The translations under genes were made by a program, and so were the position numbers. The notes below the pieces were generated by a model. It saw nothing but the letters and a program-made list of their open reading frames with translations. It was not told where the DNA came from and ran no database searches. DNA of 13,279 bases from Clostridiales bacterium (GTDB lineage Bacteria; Bacillota; Clostridia; Christensenellales; Aristaeellaceae): positions 1-13,279 of the forward strand of contig SFIM01000044.1 of assembly GCA_004556155.1 (NCBI GenBank), given 5' to 3'. Below, piece after piece: positions 7,379-13,279 of the stretch (the first letter of the stretch is position 1; every line of letters begins with the position of its first letter).

Positions 7379-8893
7379 TTAATTTTTGCTCAGATACGCG
7401 CGGATGGGGGAAATATCGATATCCTCAATGCCGTCCAGTACGGAAAGCAGCTTGGAAAGCATGGTACGCACGCCGCCGGGCACGTCGCTTTCCACATTCA
7501 GCGGCAGCACGGGATCGTGCACGGACAGGCGCAGCAGGAACCAGCCGTTTTGCAGCCCGTCGTCCAGATCAAAGTTGATGCGCACGCCCTCGCGGTTATC
7601 GGGGGCGATGTGCCAGTCGGTCTCATAGGAGGCGTGATCCATCACGCGCTCGATGACAGTGCGGCCGGCCTCGCGGAAATCAGGGGCGGTGATGTTCAGC
7701 CGCAGCTCCACGCTTTCCACCGGCTCGCGCAGGCCGTCCAGCAGGCTGGACAGCTCCTTGCCCTCCTGCTTGAGGCGCATGGCCTCGACGATCAGTACCG
7801 TCACCAGGTACATGCCGTCGTCCAGGAAGTGGTTTTCGCGCAGGGCGGCATGGCCGCTGGTTTCAATGGCCAGGGGGCAGTCGATGCCCGCGGCGTTGAG
7901 GCGCACGGCCTCGTCGATCACATTGCGGTAGCCGCGCTTATAGCGGTAGTGCACGCCGCCCCACTCGGTGATAAACTGCGCCAGCCCCGAGGAGGTGACA
8001 GAGTCGGTCACGATGGTCGCGCCGGGCTCCTTATCCAGCAGGATGGCGGAGATCAGCGCAATCAGGCGGTTGCGGTTGATCTCGCGGCCGGCTGCATCCA
8101 CAATGGCCGCGCGGTCGCAGTCCGCGTCAAAGATGACGCCCAGGTCGGCGCCCACCCTGACCACAGCCTGGCTGATGGCGGCCATGGCCTGCTCGTTTTC
8201 GGGATTGGGAATATGATTGGGAAAATGGCCGTCGGGCTCCAGGAACTGGCTGCCCTCGGTCCATGCACCCATTTCGCGCAGCATTTCTTCATAGAAGCCG
8301 CCCGCGCCGTTGCCCGCGTCCACCACCACATGCAGCCCAAGCAGGGGACAGGCCACATCGGTATCCAGGCCGCGGCGCATGCGATCCATCAGCTGTTGCC
8401 TGTATACGGGCAGGAAGTCGCGCTTCTGCACCGCAGGATGCGGGCAGTCCACCGGCGCGGTGCTGGCCGCGATGGACAGGATCATGCTGATATCGGTGGC
8501 TGATACGCCGCCCTCGGGCAGGAAAAATTTGAGCCCGTTGCGGTAGTAGGGATGGTGCGAGGCCGTCACCATGATGGAGGCGTCGGCCTTGAAGCCCTCG
8601 GTCAGCAGGCTCATATACATGGCGGGCGTGGTGCACATGCCATAATCCCACACCTGCGCGCCCGTGCGAGCCATGCCCTCGGCGCAGGCGGCCAGCAGCG
8701 CGGGGCCGGTCAGGCGGGAATCCCGCCCGATGGCCACGGTCAGCGCGCCGGGATGCTTGCCGGTCCTTTCGCTTAGCCAGGTGATAAACGCGCCGCCGAT
8801 GCACAGCGCCACTTCGTTGGTCAATACTGCTTTTTCGCCCAGGGCGTCGCCCCGGATATCGGTACCGCTCTTTAAGGATTGATAATCAGTCAT
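7379..8893 (-). CDS. Phosphohexomutase (phosphomannomutase/phosphoglucomutase family)
   Basis: Alpha-D-phosphohexomutase that shifts phosphate between C1 and C6 of hexoses via a phosphoserine, feeding nucleotide-sugar and cell-wall synthesis. In the 504-residue protein starting at 8893 I see SGTDIRGDA (9-17), the active-site loop TASHHPYYRNGLKFF with phospho-acceptor Ser112, the Mg-binding DADCDR (256-261), the sugar-binding ETSGH (344-348), and a C-terminal phosphate loop REGVRINFD followed by RLSVHDPVLPLNVES. The active-site form ASHHPYYRNG rather than ASHNP resembles a clostridial/plant subgroup annotated as PMM/PGM; glucose versus mannose preference cannot be told from motifs. The ATG at 8893 has GGGAGGAG about five bases upstream; the alternative start at 8908 would run through that site. 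Its start overlaps the end of the DUF2461 gene by eight bases. Confidence 0.93.
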   Translation of the reverse strand: MTDYQSLKSGTDIRGDALGEKAVLTNEVALCIGGAFITWLSERTGKHPGALTVAIGRDSRLTGPALLAACAEGMARTGAQVWDYGMCTTPAMYMSLLTEGFKADASIMVTASHHPYYRNGLKFFLPEGGVSATDISMILSIAASTAPVDCPHPAVQKRDFLPVYRQQLMDRMRRGLDTDVACPLLGLHVVVDAGNGAGGFYEEMLREMGAWTEGSQFLEPDGHFPNHIPNPENEQAMAAISQAVVRVGADLGVIFDADCDRAAIVDAAGREINRNRLIALISAILLDKEPGATIVTDSVTSSGLAQFITEWGGVHYRYKRGYRNVIDEAVRLNAAGIDCPLAIETSGHAALRENHFLDDGMYLVTVLIVEAMRLKQEGKELSSLLDGLREPVESVELRLNITAPDFREAGRTVIERVMDHASYETDWHIAPDNREGVRINFDLDDGLQNGWFLLRLSVHDPVLPLNVESDVPGGVRTMLSKLLSVLDGIEDIDISPIRAYLSKN

Positions 8894-9572
8894 ACGTCTC
8901 CTCCCCAATGTCGCTTAAGCCGCGCAGCAGCCGCCACACAGGCGCGATAGCCTGAAAATCCGCCGCCACGCGATCGGTAATGGAAGCGTCGAAAATCCAT
9001 CCAGGGTCGATATGCTCACGGGAGAAATAGATTTCCCGCATACAGTACAGGGGTTGCAGCACGGCGGGCAGATCCTCGGGCGGGCGCAGCTTTTTCCACT
9101 GCGTGCCGCCAACGGAGAAATCGCGCTTCTGCAAAAGACGCAGAAGGCCGATCATCTCATCGGGATTGGCTACCATGCGCCGCCGCAGGCTGTCCATCAT
9201 CGGGCGGTTTTCACCCCATACGCCCAGCCCCCAGTTGACGGCATCCAGCCGAATCTCGAACCAGTAAAAGGGCATGCCGTCCTTGCCGGCGGCCGCGCGC
9301 CGAAAAGCTACCCAATGATGATCGCGGTAGGGGGATTTATCCCGGCTGTAGCGCGTATCGCGGTTGATGCGCGACAGGCACTTGGCCGGGCGTACCTCCA
9401 TATCGGGATCGATGGACAGCATCACGGGCGCCATCTCGGCGATAAAGGCGTAAAAGGGATCGCGAACCTTTTGGTAATACTCCTTGCGATGCGCGTCCAT
9501 GAACGCCTTTTCATTGTGAAAACGGATATCGGCGTAAAAGGACAGCAGATCGCTGTTAAAGCCTTGAAACAT
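8886..9572 (-). CDS. DUF2461 family protein (TIGR02453-like)
   Basis: A conserved protein of unknown biochemical function, 228 residues, the usual length for DUF2461. The family hallmarks as I know them are visible: an N-terminal GFNSDLLSFYADIRFHNEKA (opening with F...L...NNE/K-type spacing), a KEYYQKVRDPFYAF helix, and the conserved core RINRDTRYSRDKSPYR (68-83), followed by aromatic-rich strands FYWFEIRLD and GLGVWGENRP. GGAGG (9578-9582) lies five bases before the ATG and a near-consensus promoter is just upstream, making it the first gene of the operon. Its last codons overlap the phosphohexomutase start (ATGACTGA), implying translational coupling. No catalytic motif allows a reaction to be named, and linkage to sugar-phosphate genes does not by itself assign one. 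Confidence 0.9.
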   Translation of the reverse strand: MFQGFNSDLLSFYADIRFHNEKAFMDAHRKEYYQKVRDPFYAFIAEMAPVMLSIDPDMEVRPAKCLSRINRDTRYSRDKSPYRDHHWVAFRRAAAGKDGMPFYWFEIRLDAVNWGLGVWGENRPMMDSLRRRMVANPDEMIGLLRLLQKRDFSVGGTQWKKLRPPEDLPAVLQPLYCMREIYFSREHIDPGWIFDASITDRVAADFQAIAPVWRLLRGLSDIGEETYD

Positions 9573-9604
9573 ACATTCCTCCGGGTATTCTCACCCAACC
9601 ATAG

Positions 9605-9633
9605 ATTATAATGGATAAAAGGCATTTTTTCAA
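9605..9633 (-). promoter_or_regulatory. Sigma-A type promoter of the DUF2461-pgm-tkt-murC operon
   Basis: On the minus strand, TTGAAA (9628-9633) and a perfect TATAAT (9605-9610) are separated by exactly 17 bases. It stands 33 bases upstream of the DUF2461 start codon. This is the best promoter in the window and suggests constitutive housekeeping expression. Confidence 0.88.
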
Positions 9634-9677
9634 GCCTGATCGCCGTATCCGCACATCTTTGCGAAAATGCGCCGCGG

Positions 9678-9704
9678 TTTGCGCAAATTCGCGCGGATTT
9701 GCGC
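9678..9704. promoter_or_regulatory. Inverted repeats just upstream of the pepF promoter, possible operator
   Basis: GCGCAAAT (9681-9688) and ATTTGCGC (9697-9704) form a perfect 8-bp inverted repeat with an eight-base spacer, ending directly at the -35 element. A second short palindrome, TTTGCGCAAA (9678-9687), overlaps the left arm, and TTTGCG also occurs just upstream at about 9658-9663. Repeated dyads abutting a promoter suggest a transcription-factor site; no regulator is encoded nearby, so the factor is unknown. Confidence 0.4.
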
Positions 9705-9733
9705 TTGCATGCCGCATCACAGCGTGCTACAAT
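9705..9733 (+). promoter_or_regulatory. Probable promoter of the pepF operon
   Basis: TACAAT (9728-9733), preceded by TGC as an extended -10, lies 17 bases from TTGCAT (9705-9710). The -35 is weak (three of six), but the extended -10 compensates. GGAGG at 9755-9759 and the pepF ATG at 9769 follow at sensible distances. Confidence 0.65.
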
Positions 9734-9768
9734 GACATGGAAAGCATTGGATATGGAGGATTACAGCC

Positions 9769-11553
9769 ATGCAGGAACCCAAAGCACGCAAAGATATGGA
9801 TCCCCGTTATCTGTGGGATTTGAGCAGTATTATTGAAAGCGCCGCCGAGTTTGAACGCCAGTTCAAGGAGGCGCAGGAGCAGGTGTCCGCCTTCTCCGCC
9901 TGGCAGGGCCATGTGGGGGAGGACCCGCGCAAGGCCATCCGCGAGGCGATGGAGATGAACCGGCTGTTGGAGCGGCTGCTGGTTTACGCCGCCATGTACG
10001 CCGATCAGGACGGCGGCGACAGCCAGGCGCAGGATCAGCTGACCCGCGCGCGCAGCCTGGCCGCAAAGGCCGAAAGCGCTGTGTCCTTCTTGCAGCCCGA
10101 GCTTCTTTCCCTGCCTGAGCAGACGTTGCTGGATATGAAGAACGACCCTAATTTCAGCGAGTACGACGTATTTGTGGACGATCTGCTGCGCAACAAGCCG
10201 CACACCCTCTCCGCCAAGGAGGAGCGCCTGCTGGCCATGACGAACGAGCTGATGGGCGCGCCCGACGCGGTGTATACCATGCTTAGCGACGTGGATATGC
10301 CCTTCCCCGTGGTAAAGGATGAAGAGGGCAACCAGGTAAAGCTCAGCAACGCCATGTACGGCCGCTTGATCCGCAGCCGTAACCGCGAGGTACGCAGGGG
10401 CGCTTTTGAAGCCATGATGAAGGGCTATAACGACTATCGCCAGACCTATGCTGCTACCTACCGTTATAGCGTCAAGGGCGATGTGGTCGGCGCGCGCGCG
10501 CGCAATTTTGACAGCGCCATCGAGGCCTCGCTGTTCCCCGATCGTATCCCTGTGGCGGTGTATGATAACCTGCTCAGCGGCATCGAAGCTATGCGCCCCG
10601 CCATGAAAAAGTATATGGAGCTGCGCAAGAAGAAGCTGGGCGTGGACGAGGTGCATCTGTACGACCTGTATGTGTCCATCGTGGACGACTTCGATATGAA
10701 GCTGACCTACCCCGAAGCCTTCCAGGTGGTCAAGAAGGGCCTGGCTCCGCTGGGCGAGCATTACGCGCAGCTGCTGGACGAGGCGTATAACAACCACTGG
10801 ATCGATGTGTACGAGAACCGCGGCAAGCATTCCGGCGCGTACTCCTGGGGCACCTACGGCGCGCATCCCTATGTGCTGATGAACTTCACCGAGGATCTGA
10901 ACGGCACCACCACCCTGGCGCACGAGCTGGGCCACGCCATGCACTCCTGGCACAGCAACCACGCACAGCCATTTGCCAAGGCGGGGTATTCGCTGTTTGT
11001 GGCGGAGGTCGCCTCCACCTGCAATGAAATGCTGCTGATGCGCGCCCTGATGGACGAGTATAAGGACGATCAAAAGGCCAGCGCTTACCTGGCCAATCAG
11101 CTGCTGGAGGAGTTCCGCGGCACGGTGTACCGCCAGACGATGTTCGCCGCCTTCGAGCGCGAAAGCCATCGCATGGAGGAGGCGGGCCAGCCGCTGACCG
11201 CCGATTCGCTGGGCGAACTGCATTATCGCCTGAATCAGCAGTATTACGGCGATGGCTGTGTGATCGACGACTGCGTGCGCAGCGAGTGGATGCGCATCCC
11301 GCACTTCTACCGCGCCTTCTATGTGTATAAGTATGCCACGGGCTTCTCCGCCGCCGTGTACATCGCCAACCGCATCCTCACCGAGGGTCAGCCTGCGGTG
11401 GATGATTATATGAAGTTCCTCAGCGCGGGCGGCAGCCTGCCGCCGCTGGATGCGCTGCGCCTGGCCGGCGTGGATATGGAAGACCCCGCCACCGTGCAGG
11501 ATGCGCTAAAGGTGTTTGCCGATACCGTGGATCAGCTGGAGGCGCTGCTGTAA
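9769..11553 (+). CDS. pepF: Oligoendopeptidase F (M3 family zinc metallopeptidase)
   Basis: Cytoplasmic zinc peptidase that cuts medium-length oligopeptides, used in peptide nutrition and protein turnover. The 594-residue product has the M3B layout: an N-terminal helical region (DPRYLWDLSSI, YAAMYADQD), a middle section with RSRNREVRRGAFEAM and FDSAIEASLFPDRIP, and a catalytic domain with SGAYSWGTYGAHPYVLMNF, zinc motif HELGH (385-389, His385, Glu386, His389) and third ligand Glu413 in FVAEVASTCNE. The distance from HELGH to the third ligand suits M3 peptidases. There is no signal peptide. The start at 9769 has GGAGG nine bases upstream. The stop codon overlaps the ATG of the next gene (TAATG), so pepF is the lead gene of an operon with two uncharacterised proteins. 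A run of seven GC dinucleotides (10490-10503) lies in frame and causes no disruption. Confidence 0.96.
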   Translation: MQEPKARKDMDPRYLWDLSSIIESAAEFERQFKEAQEQVSAFSAWQGHVGEDPRKAIREAMEMNRLLERLLVYAAMYADQDGGDSQAQDQLTRARSLAAKAESAVSFLQPELLSLPEQTLLDMKNDPNFSEYDVFVDDLLRNKPHTLSAKEERLLAMTNELMGAPDAVYTMLSDVDMPFPVVKDEEGNQVKLSNAMYGRLIRSRNREVRRGAFEAMMKGYNDYRQTYAATYRYSVKGDVVGARARNFDSAIEASLFPDRIPVAVYDNLLSGIEAMRPAMKKYMELRKKKLGVDEVHLYDLYVSIVDDFDMKLTYPEAFQVVKKGLAPLGEHYAQLLDEAYNNHWIDVYENRGKHSGAYSWGTYGAHPYVLMNFTEDLNGTTTLAHELGHAMHSWHSNHAQPFAKAGYSLFVAEVASTCNEMLLMRALMDEYKDDQKASAYLANQLLEEFRGTVYRQTMFAAFERESHRMEEAGQPLTADSLGELHYRLNQQYYGDGCVIDDCVRSEWMRIPHFYRAFYVYKYATGFSAAVYIANRILTEGQPAVDDYMKFLSAGGSLPPLDALRLAGVDMEDPATVQDALKVFADTVDQLEALL

Positions 11554-11897
11554 TGTCCGTCATGCTGGGGCTGAATCCCGCCGGCGCGGCCGATTACGCG
11601 CTCAAGCATTTGGAATGGAAGCGCTTTCCCGAATTCCGGGATCATCGCCAGGCATTGTGCGACGCGCTGGTGGCCGCGCAGGTGGATTATCTGCACGCCT
11701 GCGGCGCGCTGGACGATACGGGCGATACCGGCGAGGGCGAGTACGACGAGGACGAGGCAGTGGAGTATCTGCTGGATGCGCTGCTGCGCGCCTTCCCGCT
11801 GGATGATGCGGGCAGCGTGCGCTATTGCGCGCTGATCGACGCCTTCCTGCCGCTGTTTGATGATTATCTGCTGTCCGCCGGGCTGCTGAGCCTGTAA
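11553..11897 (+). CDS. Small acidic protein of unknown function, coupled to pepF
   Basis: I do not recognise this 114-residue protein. Its ATG shares a base with the pepF stop (TAATG), a typical termination-reinitiation arrangement, and there is no separate strong ribosome site at the usual place. The sequence looks helical: ADYALKHLEWKRFPEFRDHR, then ALCDALVAAQVDYLHACGAL, an acidic stretch at about residues 54-69 (DDTGDTGEGEYDEDEA), and further helices ending DAFLPLFDDYLLSAGLLSL. No signal peptide, membrane segment or metal-binding motif is seen. Codon use resembles its neighbours, and the close spacing to genes on both sides supports it as a real gene. A role with the zinc-ribbon protein or the peptidase is possible but not shown. 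Confidence 0.8.
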   Translation: MSVMLGLNPAGAADYALKHLEWKRFPEFRDHRQALCDALVAAQVDYLHACGALDDTGDTGEGEYDEDEAVEYLLDALLRAFPLDDAGSVRYCALIDAFLPLFDDYLLSAGLLSL

Positions 11898-11915
11898 GAA
11901 AAGGAGCATGACGCC

Positions 11916-12413
11916 ATGACCGCCTATCCCATTCCTACCCATCTGAAGCCCTTCCTCACCCCGCTGGGGGAGAAAAACAGCGAGCTGTCCGTCACGGGCG
12001 TGATCCGCTGCAAGTGCGGGCACCTGCTCTTTACACCCTATGCCAACGAGGCGGGCACGGTGGCGGCTGCCAAGTGCCGCTCCTGCGGGAGCAAGATCCT
12101 GCTGTTCCACGCGGGCAGGCACGGCTGGGACGGCTTTGTCGCCAAGGCGGGCTATCTGTACGATCTTTCGGGCAGGCTGACGGCCATGGATACCTGCCCG
12201 CACTGCCGGCAGAAAACGGCCTTTGGCTTGCGGGTGAGCATCACCTCGGCGGGCAGACAGGATTTCATCGACGAAAGCGAGCTGACCGACGAGGACGGCA
12301 ATGCGCTCAGCGAGGAGGATTGGGTGAACGCCTTTGATTCCTTCCGGCTGGATGTAATCTGCGCCGCCTGCGGCAAATCCACCGACAGCGTGATCGATAT
12401 CGAAACGGCCTGA
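11916..12413 (+). CDS. Zinc-ribbon protein with four cysteine pairs, unknown function
   Basis: This 165-residue cytoplasmic protein has four cysteine pairs: Cys32/Cys34 (CKC), Cys54/Cys57 (CRSC), Cys94/Cys97 (CPHC) and Cys149/Cys152 (CAAC). The spacing suggests two zinc-binding modules, pairs 1 with 2 and 3 with 4, like rubredoxin-type zinc ribbons. Between them are GRHGWDGFVAKAGYLYDLSG and an acidic segment DESELTDEDGNALSEEDW. I cannot name the family. AAGGAG (11901-11906) is nine bases before the ATG; an ATG inside the spacer at 11908 is out of frame and stops at once. It follows the acidic protein gene by 18 bases, so it belongs to the pepF operon. Zinc ribbons of this kind may bind nucleic acid or proteins, or only stabilise a fold; nothing here decides. 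Confidence 0.85.
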   Translation: MTAYPIPTHLKPFLTPLGEKNSELSVTGVIRCKCGHLLFTPYANEAGTVAAAKCRSCGSKILLFHAGRHGWDGFVAKAGYLYDLSGRLTAMDTCPHCRQKTAFGLRVSITSAGRQDFIDESELTDEDGNALSEEDWVNAFDSFRLDVICAACGKSTDSVIDIETA

Positions 12414-12437
12414 TTTTGCTGGCATACTGTATATTTT

Positions 12438-12481
12438 CCCCTTTCCGCGGCGCATAATAGCCCGGAAAGGGGATGCTTTTT
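12438..12481 (+). terminator. Hairpin between the pepF operon and the ferritin-like gene; leaky terminator or translation control
   Basis: CCCCTTTCCG (12438-12447) pairs perfectly with CGGAAAGGGG (12463-12472); an inner GGC/GCC pairing (12449-12451 with 12460-12462) extends the stem beyond one unpaired C. Five T follow after ATGC, so it could be an intrinsic terminator of moderate strength for the pepF operon. The right arm GGAAAGGGG is also the only purine-rich sequence that could serve as ribosome site for the ATG at 12484, so folding would hide it. A CATAAT in the loop lacks a good -35. Confidence 0.55.
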
Positions 12482-12483
12482 AT

Positions 12484-12918
12484 ATGGAAAATCAGGATAC
12501 CCTGCGCCTGCTGCGCGAGTGCGATGCGGGCGCGAAGATGGGCGTGGCCTCCATTGACGGCGTGCTGGAAAATGTGAAGAACCAGGAGCTGCACGATCTG
12601 CTTGCCCAAAGCCGTAAGCGCCACGAGCAGCTGGGCAACCGCATCATGGAGCTGCTTTCCGCCCTGGGTGACGCGGGCAAGGAGCCGCCCGCCATGGCCA
12701 AGGGCATGGCCGCGATGAAATCGGGCATGAAGATGATGATGGGCAATCCCGATCAGCAAGCGGCTGATCTGATTACGGATGGCTGCGGCATGGGCGTGAA
12801 GTCCCTGAGCCGGTATCTGAACCAGTACCCCAACGCACAGCCTCAGGCGCAAAAAGTCACCCGCGAGCTGATTGGCGAGGAAGAATCGCTGGCCAAAGAT
12901 GTCCGGCCGTACCTGTAA
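12484..12918 (+). CDS. Ferritin-like four-helix protein (DUF2383-like)
   Basis: A 144-residue helical protein with the pattern of a small ferritin-like bundle common in Clostridia: RECDAGAKMGVASIDGVL (11-28), LLAQSRKRHEQLGNRIMELL (39-58), an Ala/Met/Lys-rich third helix MAKGMAAMKSGMKMMMGNPD (71-90), and ITDGCGMGVKSLSRYLNQY (97-115), ending LAKDVRPYL. Similar proteins are annotated DUF2383 or as hypothetical. Candidate metal residues (Glu12, His47, Glu48, Glu56) are present, but whether it binds iron is not known to me. There is no signal peptide. The start is fixed by the conserved opening helix. The nearest ribosome-like sequence, AAAGGGG, ends 11 bases upstream inside a hairpin arm, which may limit translation. 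A clear terminator follows within 12 bases of the stop. Confidence 0.85.
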   Translation: MENQDTLRLLRECDAGAKMGVASIDGVLENVKNQELHDLLAQSRKRHEQLGNRIMELLSALGDAGKEPPAMAKGMAAMKSGMKMMMGNPDQQAADLITDGCGMGVKSLSRYLNQYPNAQPQAQKVTRELIGEEESLAKDVRPYL

Positions 12919-12929
12919 TATGGCGCAAG

Positions 12930-12977
12930 AAAGCGCGCTCCTTTCCGGCGCATGGAGAGTGGCGCGCTTTTGTTTTC
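12930..12977 (+). terminator. Intrinsic terminator after the ferritin-like gene
   Basis: AAAGCGCGC (12930-12938) pairs with GCGCGCTTT (12962-12970), with a shorter inner TCC/GGA pairing, and TTTTGTTTT follows. It stands 11 bases after the stop codon at 12916-12918. Confidence 0.85.
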
Positions 12978-13279
12978 ACATAAAACTGCCATTTGCAATC
13001 GCCAAATCGCATATAATAATGATCCTGCCGCGTCATCTATTAATGCAAATGAGAAAATATGATAATTCTGTTGCGATACAATATGCAACGCTTAAAACAA
13101 CAAAACACCCAATCCATTTAACCCAAAGGGGCCGTTTTCAGCAAAATCGCTTTAACGCTCTACATGACAACGGAATGGAATCGCAAATTGCAATAACAAA
13201 TTGAGCATCCAGTTGGCTAGAAGTCTGCTTTTTGAAGAAGATCCGGCCCAGTTGAGGAGAGAGCCGTAGGCGAACGACG
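12978..13279. other. AT-rich region with no supported gene; possible repeat edge at the end
   Basis: After the terminator the base composition drops sharply to AT-rich, with TATAAT-like hexamers (13012-13017) but no well-spaced -35. Open frames here are short, have no ribosome site and run across the terminator, so I call no gene. From about 13215 to the end the sequence becomes GC-richer again (CTAGAAGTCTGCTTTTTGAA, then AGAAGATCCGGCCC and GAGCCGTAGGCGAACGACG). This resembles the short dispersed intergenic repeats seen in gut Clostridia, from memory only; it is cut by the window end, so no boundary can be given. Confidence 0.45.

Noticed and set aside
3927..7578. Very long open frames on the plus strand opposite murC (485 codons) and transketolase (696 codons)
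   Set aside because: They mirror the GC-rich third positions of the real genes; their products are low-complexity (Gly/Ala/His/Val/Gln-rich), with no domain and no ribosome site, while the minus-strand genes have full catalytic motifs.
10490..10503. Run of seven GC dinucleotides in pepF as a slippage site
   Set aside because: The reading frame is intact and encodes the expected region; such runs are common in GC-rich DNA.
9727..11304. 525-codon frame on the minus strand opposite pepF
   Set aside because: Composition-driven shadow of pepF, which carries the HELGH motif and a complete family layout; the antisense product is His/Gln/Val-rich without motifs.
12843..13204. Short frames on both strands after the ferritin-like gene
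   Set aside because: They cross the terminator hairpin, lack ribosome sites and show no recognisable protein.

Overview
The window looks like chromosomal DNA from a GC-rich, probably anaerobic gut-type Clostridia (Bacillota) member. I infer this from strong GGAGG-type ribosome sites, a Clostridia-style MurC ending (MGCGNINLLNEQ), a BspA-type leucine-rich-repeat protein, a lipobox lipoprotein and a small ferritin-like four-helix protein. No tRNA, rRNA, CRISPR array or complete insertion sequence is visible. TGA acts as a normal stop (it ends murC, the DUF2461 gene and the zinc-ribbon gene).

Left part (1-3250, plus strand): the end of a sensor histidine kinase gene (2-442) and a 239-base gap with a plausible promoter. 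Then comes a wrecked locus. The start of a second kinase gene of the 7TM-HisK type (682 to about 1002) has lost its frame and runs directly into the middle of a BspA-like leucine-rich-repeat gene (about 1003-3187). The repeat gene carries two in-frame stops and one frameshift, the latter at a run of five C. Its last 513 codons are open and include two copies of a small C-terminal domain. A perfect 15-bp hairpin at 3191-3229 ends this locus and also the operon arriving from the other side.

Middle part (3250-9572, minus strand): a tightly packed gene run transcribed from a near-consensus promoter (TTGAAA, 17 bases, TATAAT) at 9605-9633. In transcription order it is a DUF2461 protein, a phosphohexomutase, transketolase, an 85-base spacer with an 11-bp hairpin, murC, and a small lipoprotein of unknown role. 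Gene overlaps and stop codons that fall inside ribosome sites suggest translational coupling. The set links sugar-phosphate supply (hexose-phosphate isomers, pentose phosphates) to peptidoglycan precursor synthesis.

Right part (9769-12918, plus strand): from a divergent promoter, preceded by a GCGCAAAT/ATTTGCGC inverted repeat, run oligoendopeptidase F, a small acidic protein of unknown function (one-base overlap) and a zinc-ribbon protein with four cysteine pairs. A hairpin that contains the ribosome site of the next gene separates these from a ferritin-like (DUF2383-like) protein, which ends at a clear terminator. The last 300 bases (12978-13279) are AT-rich with no supported gene; the final 70 or so bases look like the edge of a dispersed repeat cut by the window.

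Overall this is mostly housekeeping DNA. The unusual parts are the broken kinase/repeat-protein chimera, the hairpins between genes and the unknown small proteins in the pepF operon. I see no convincing new defence or mobile system.
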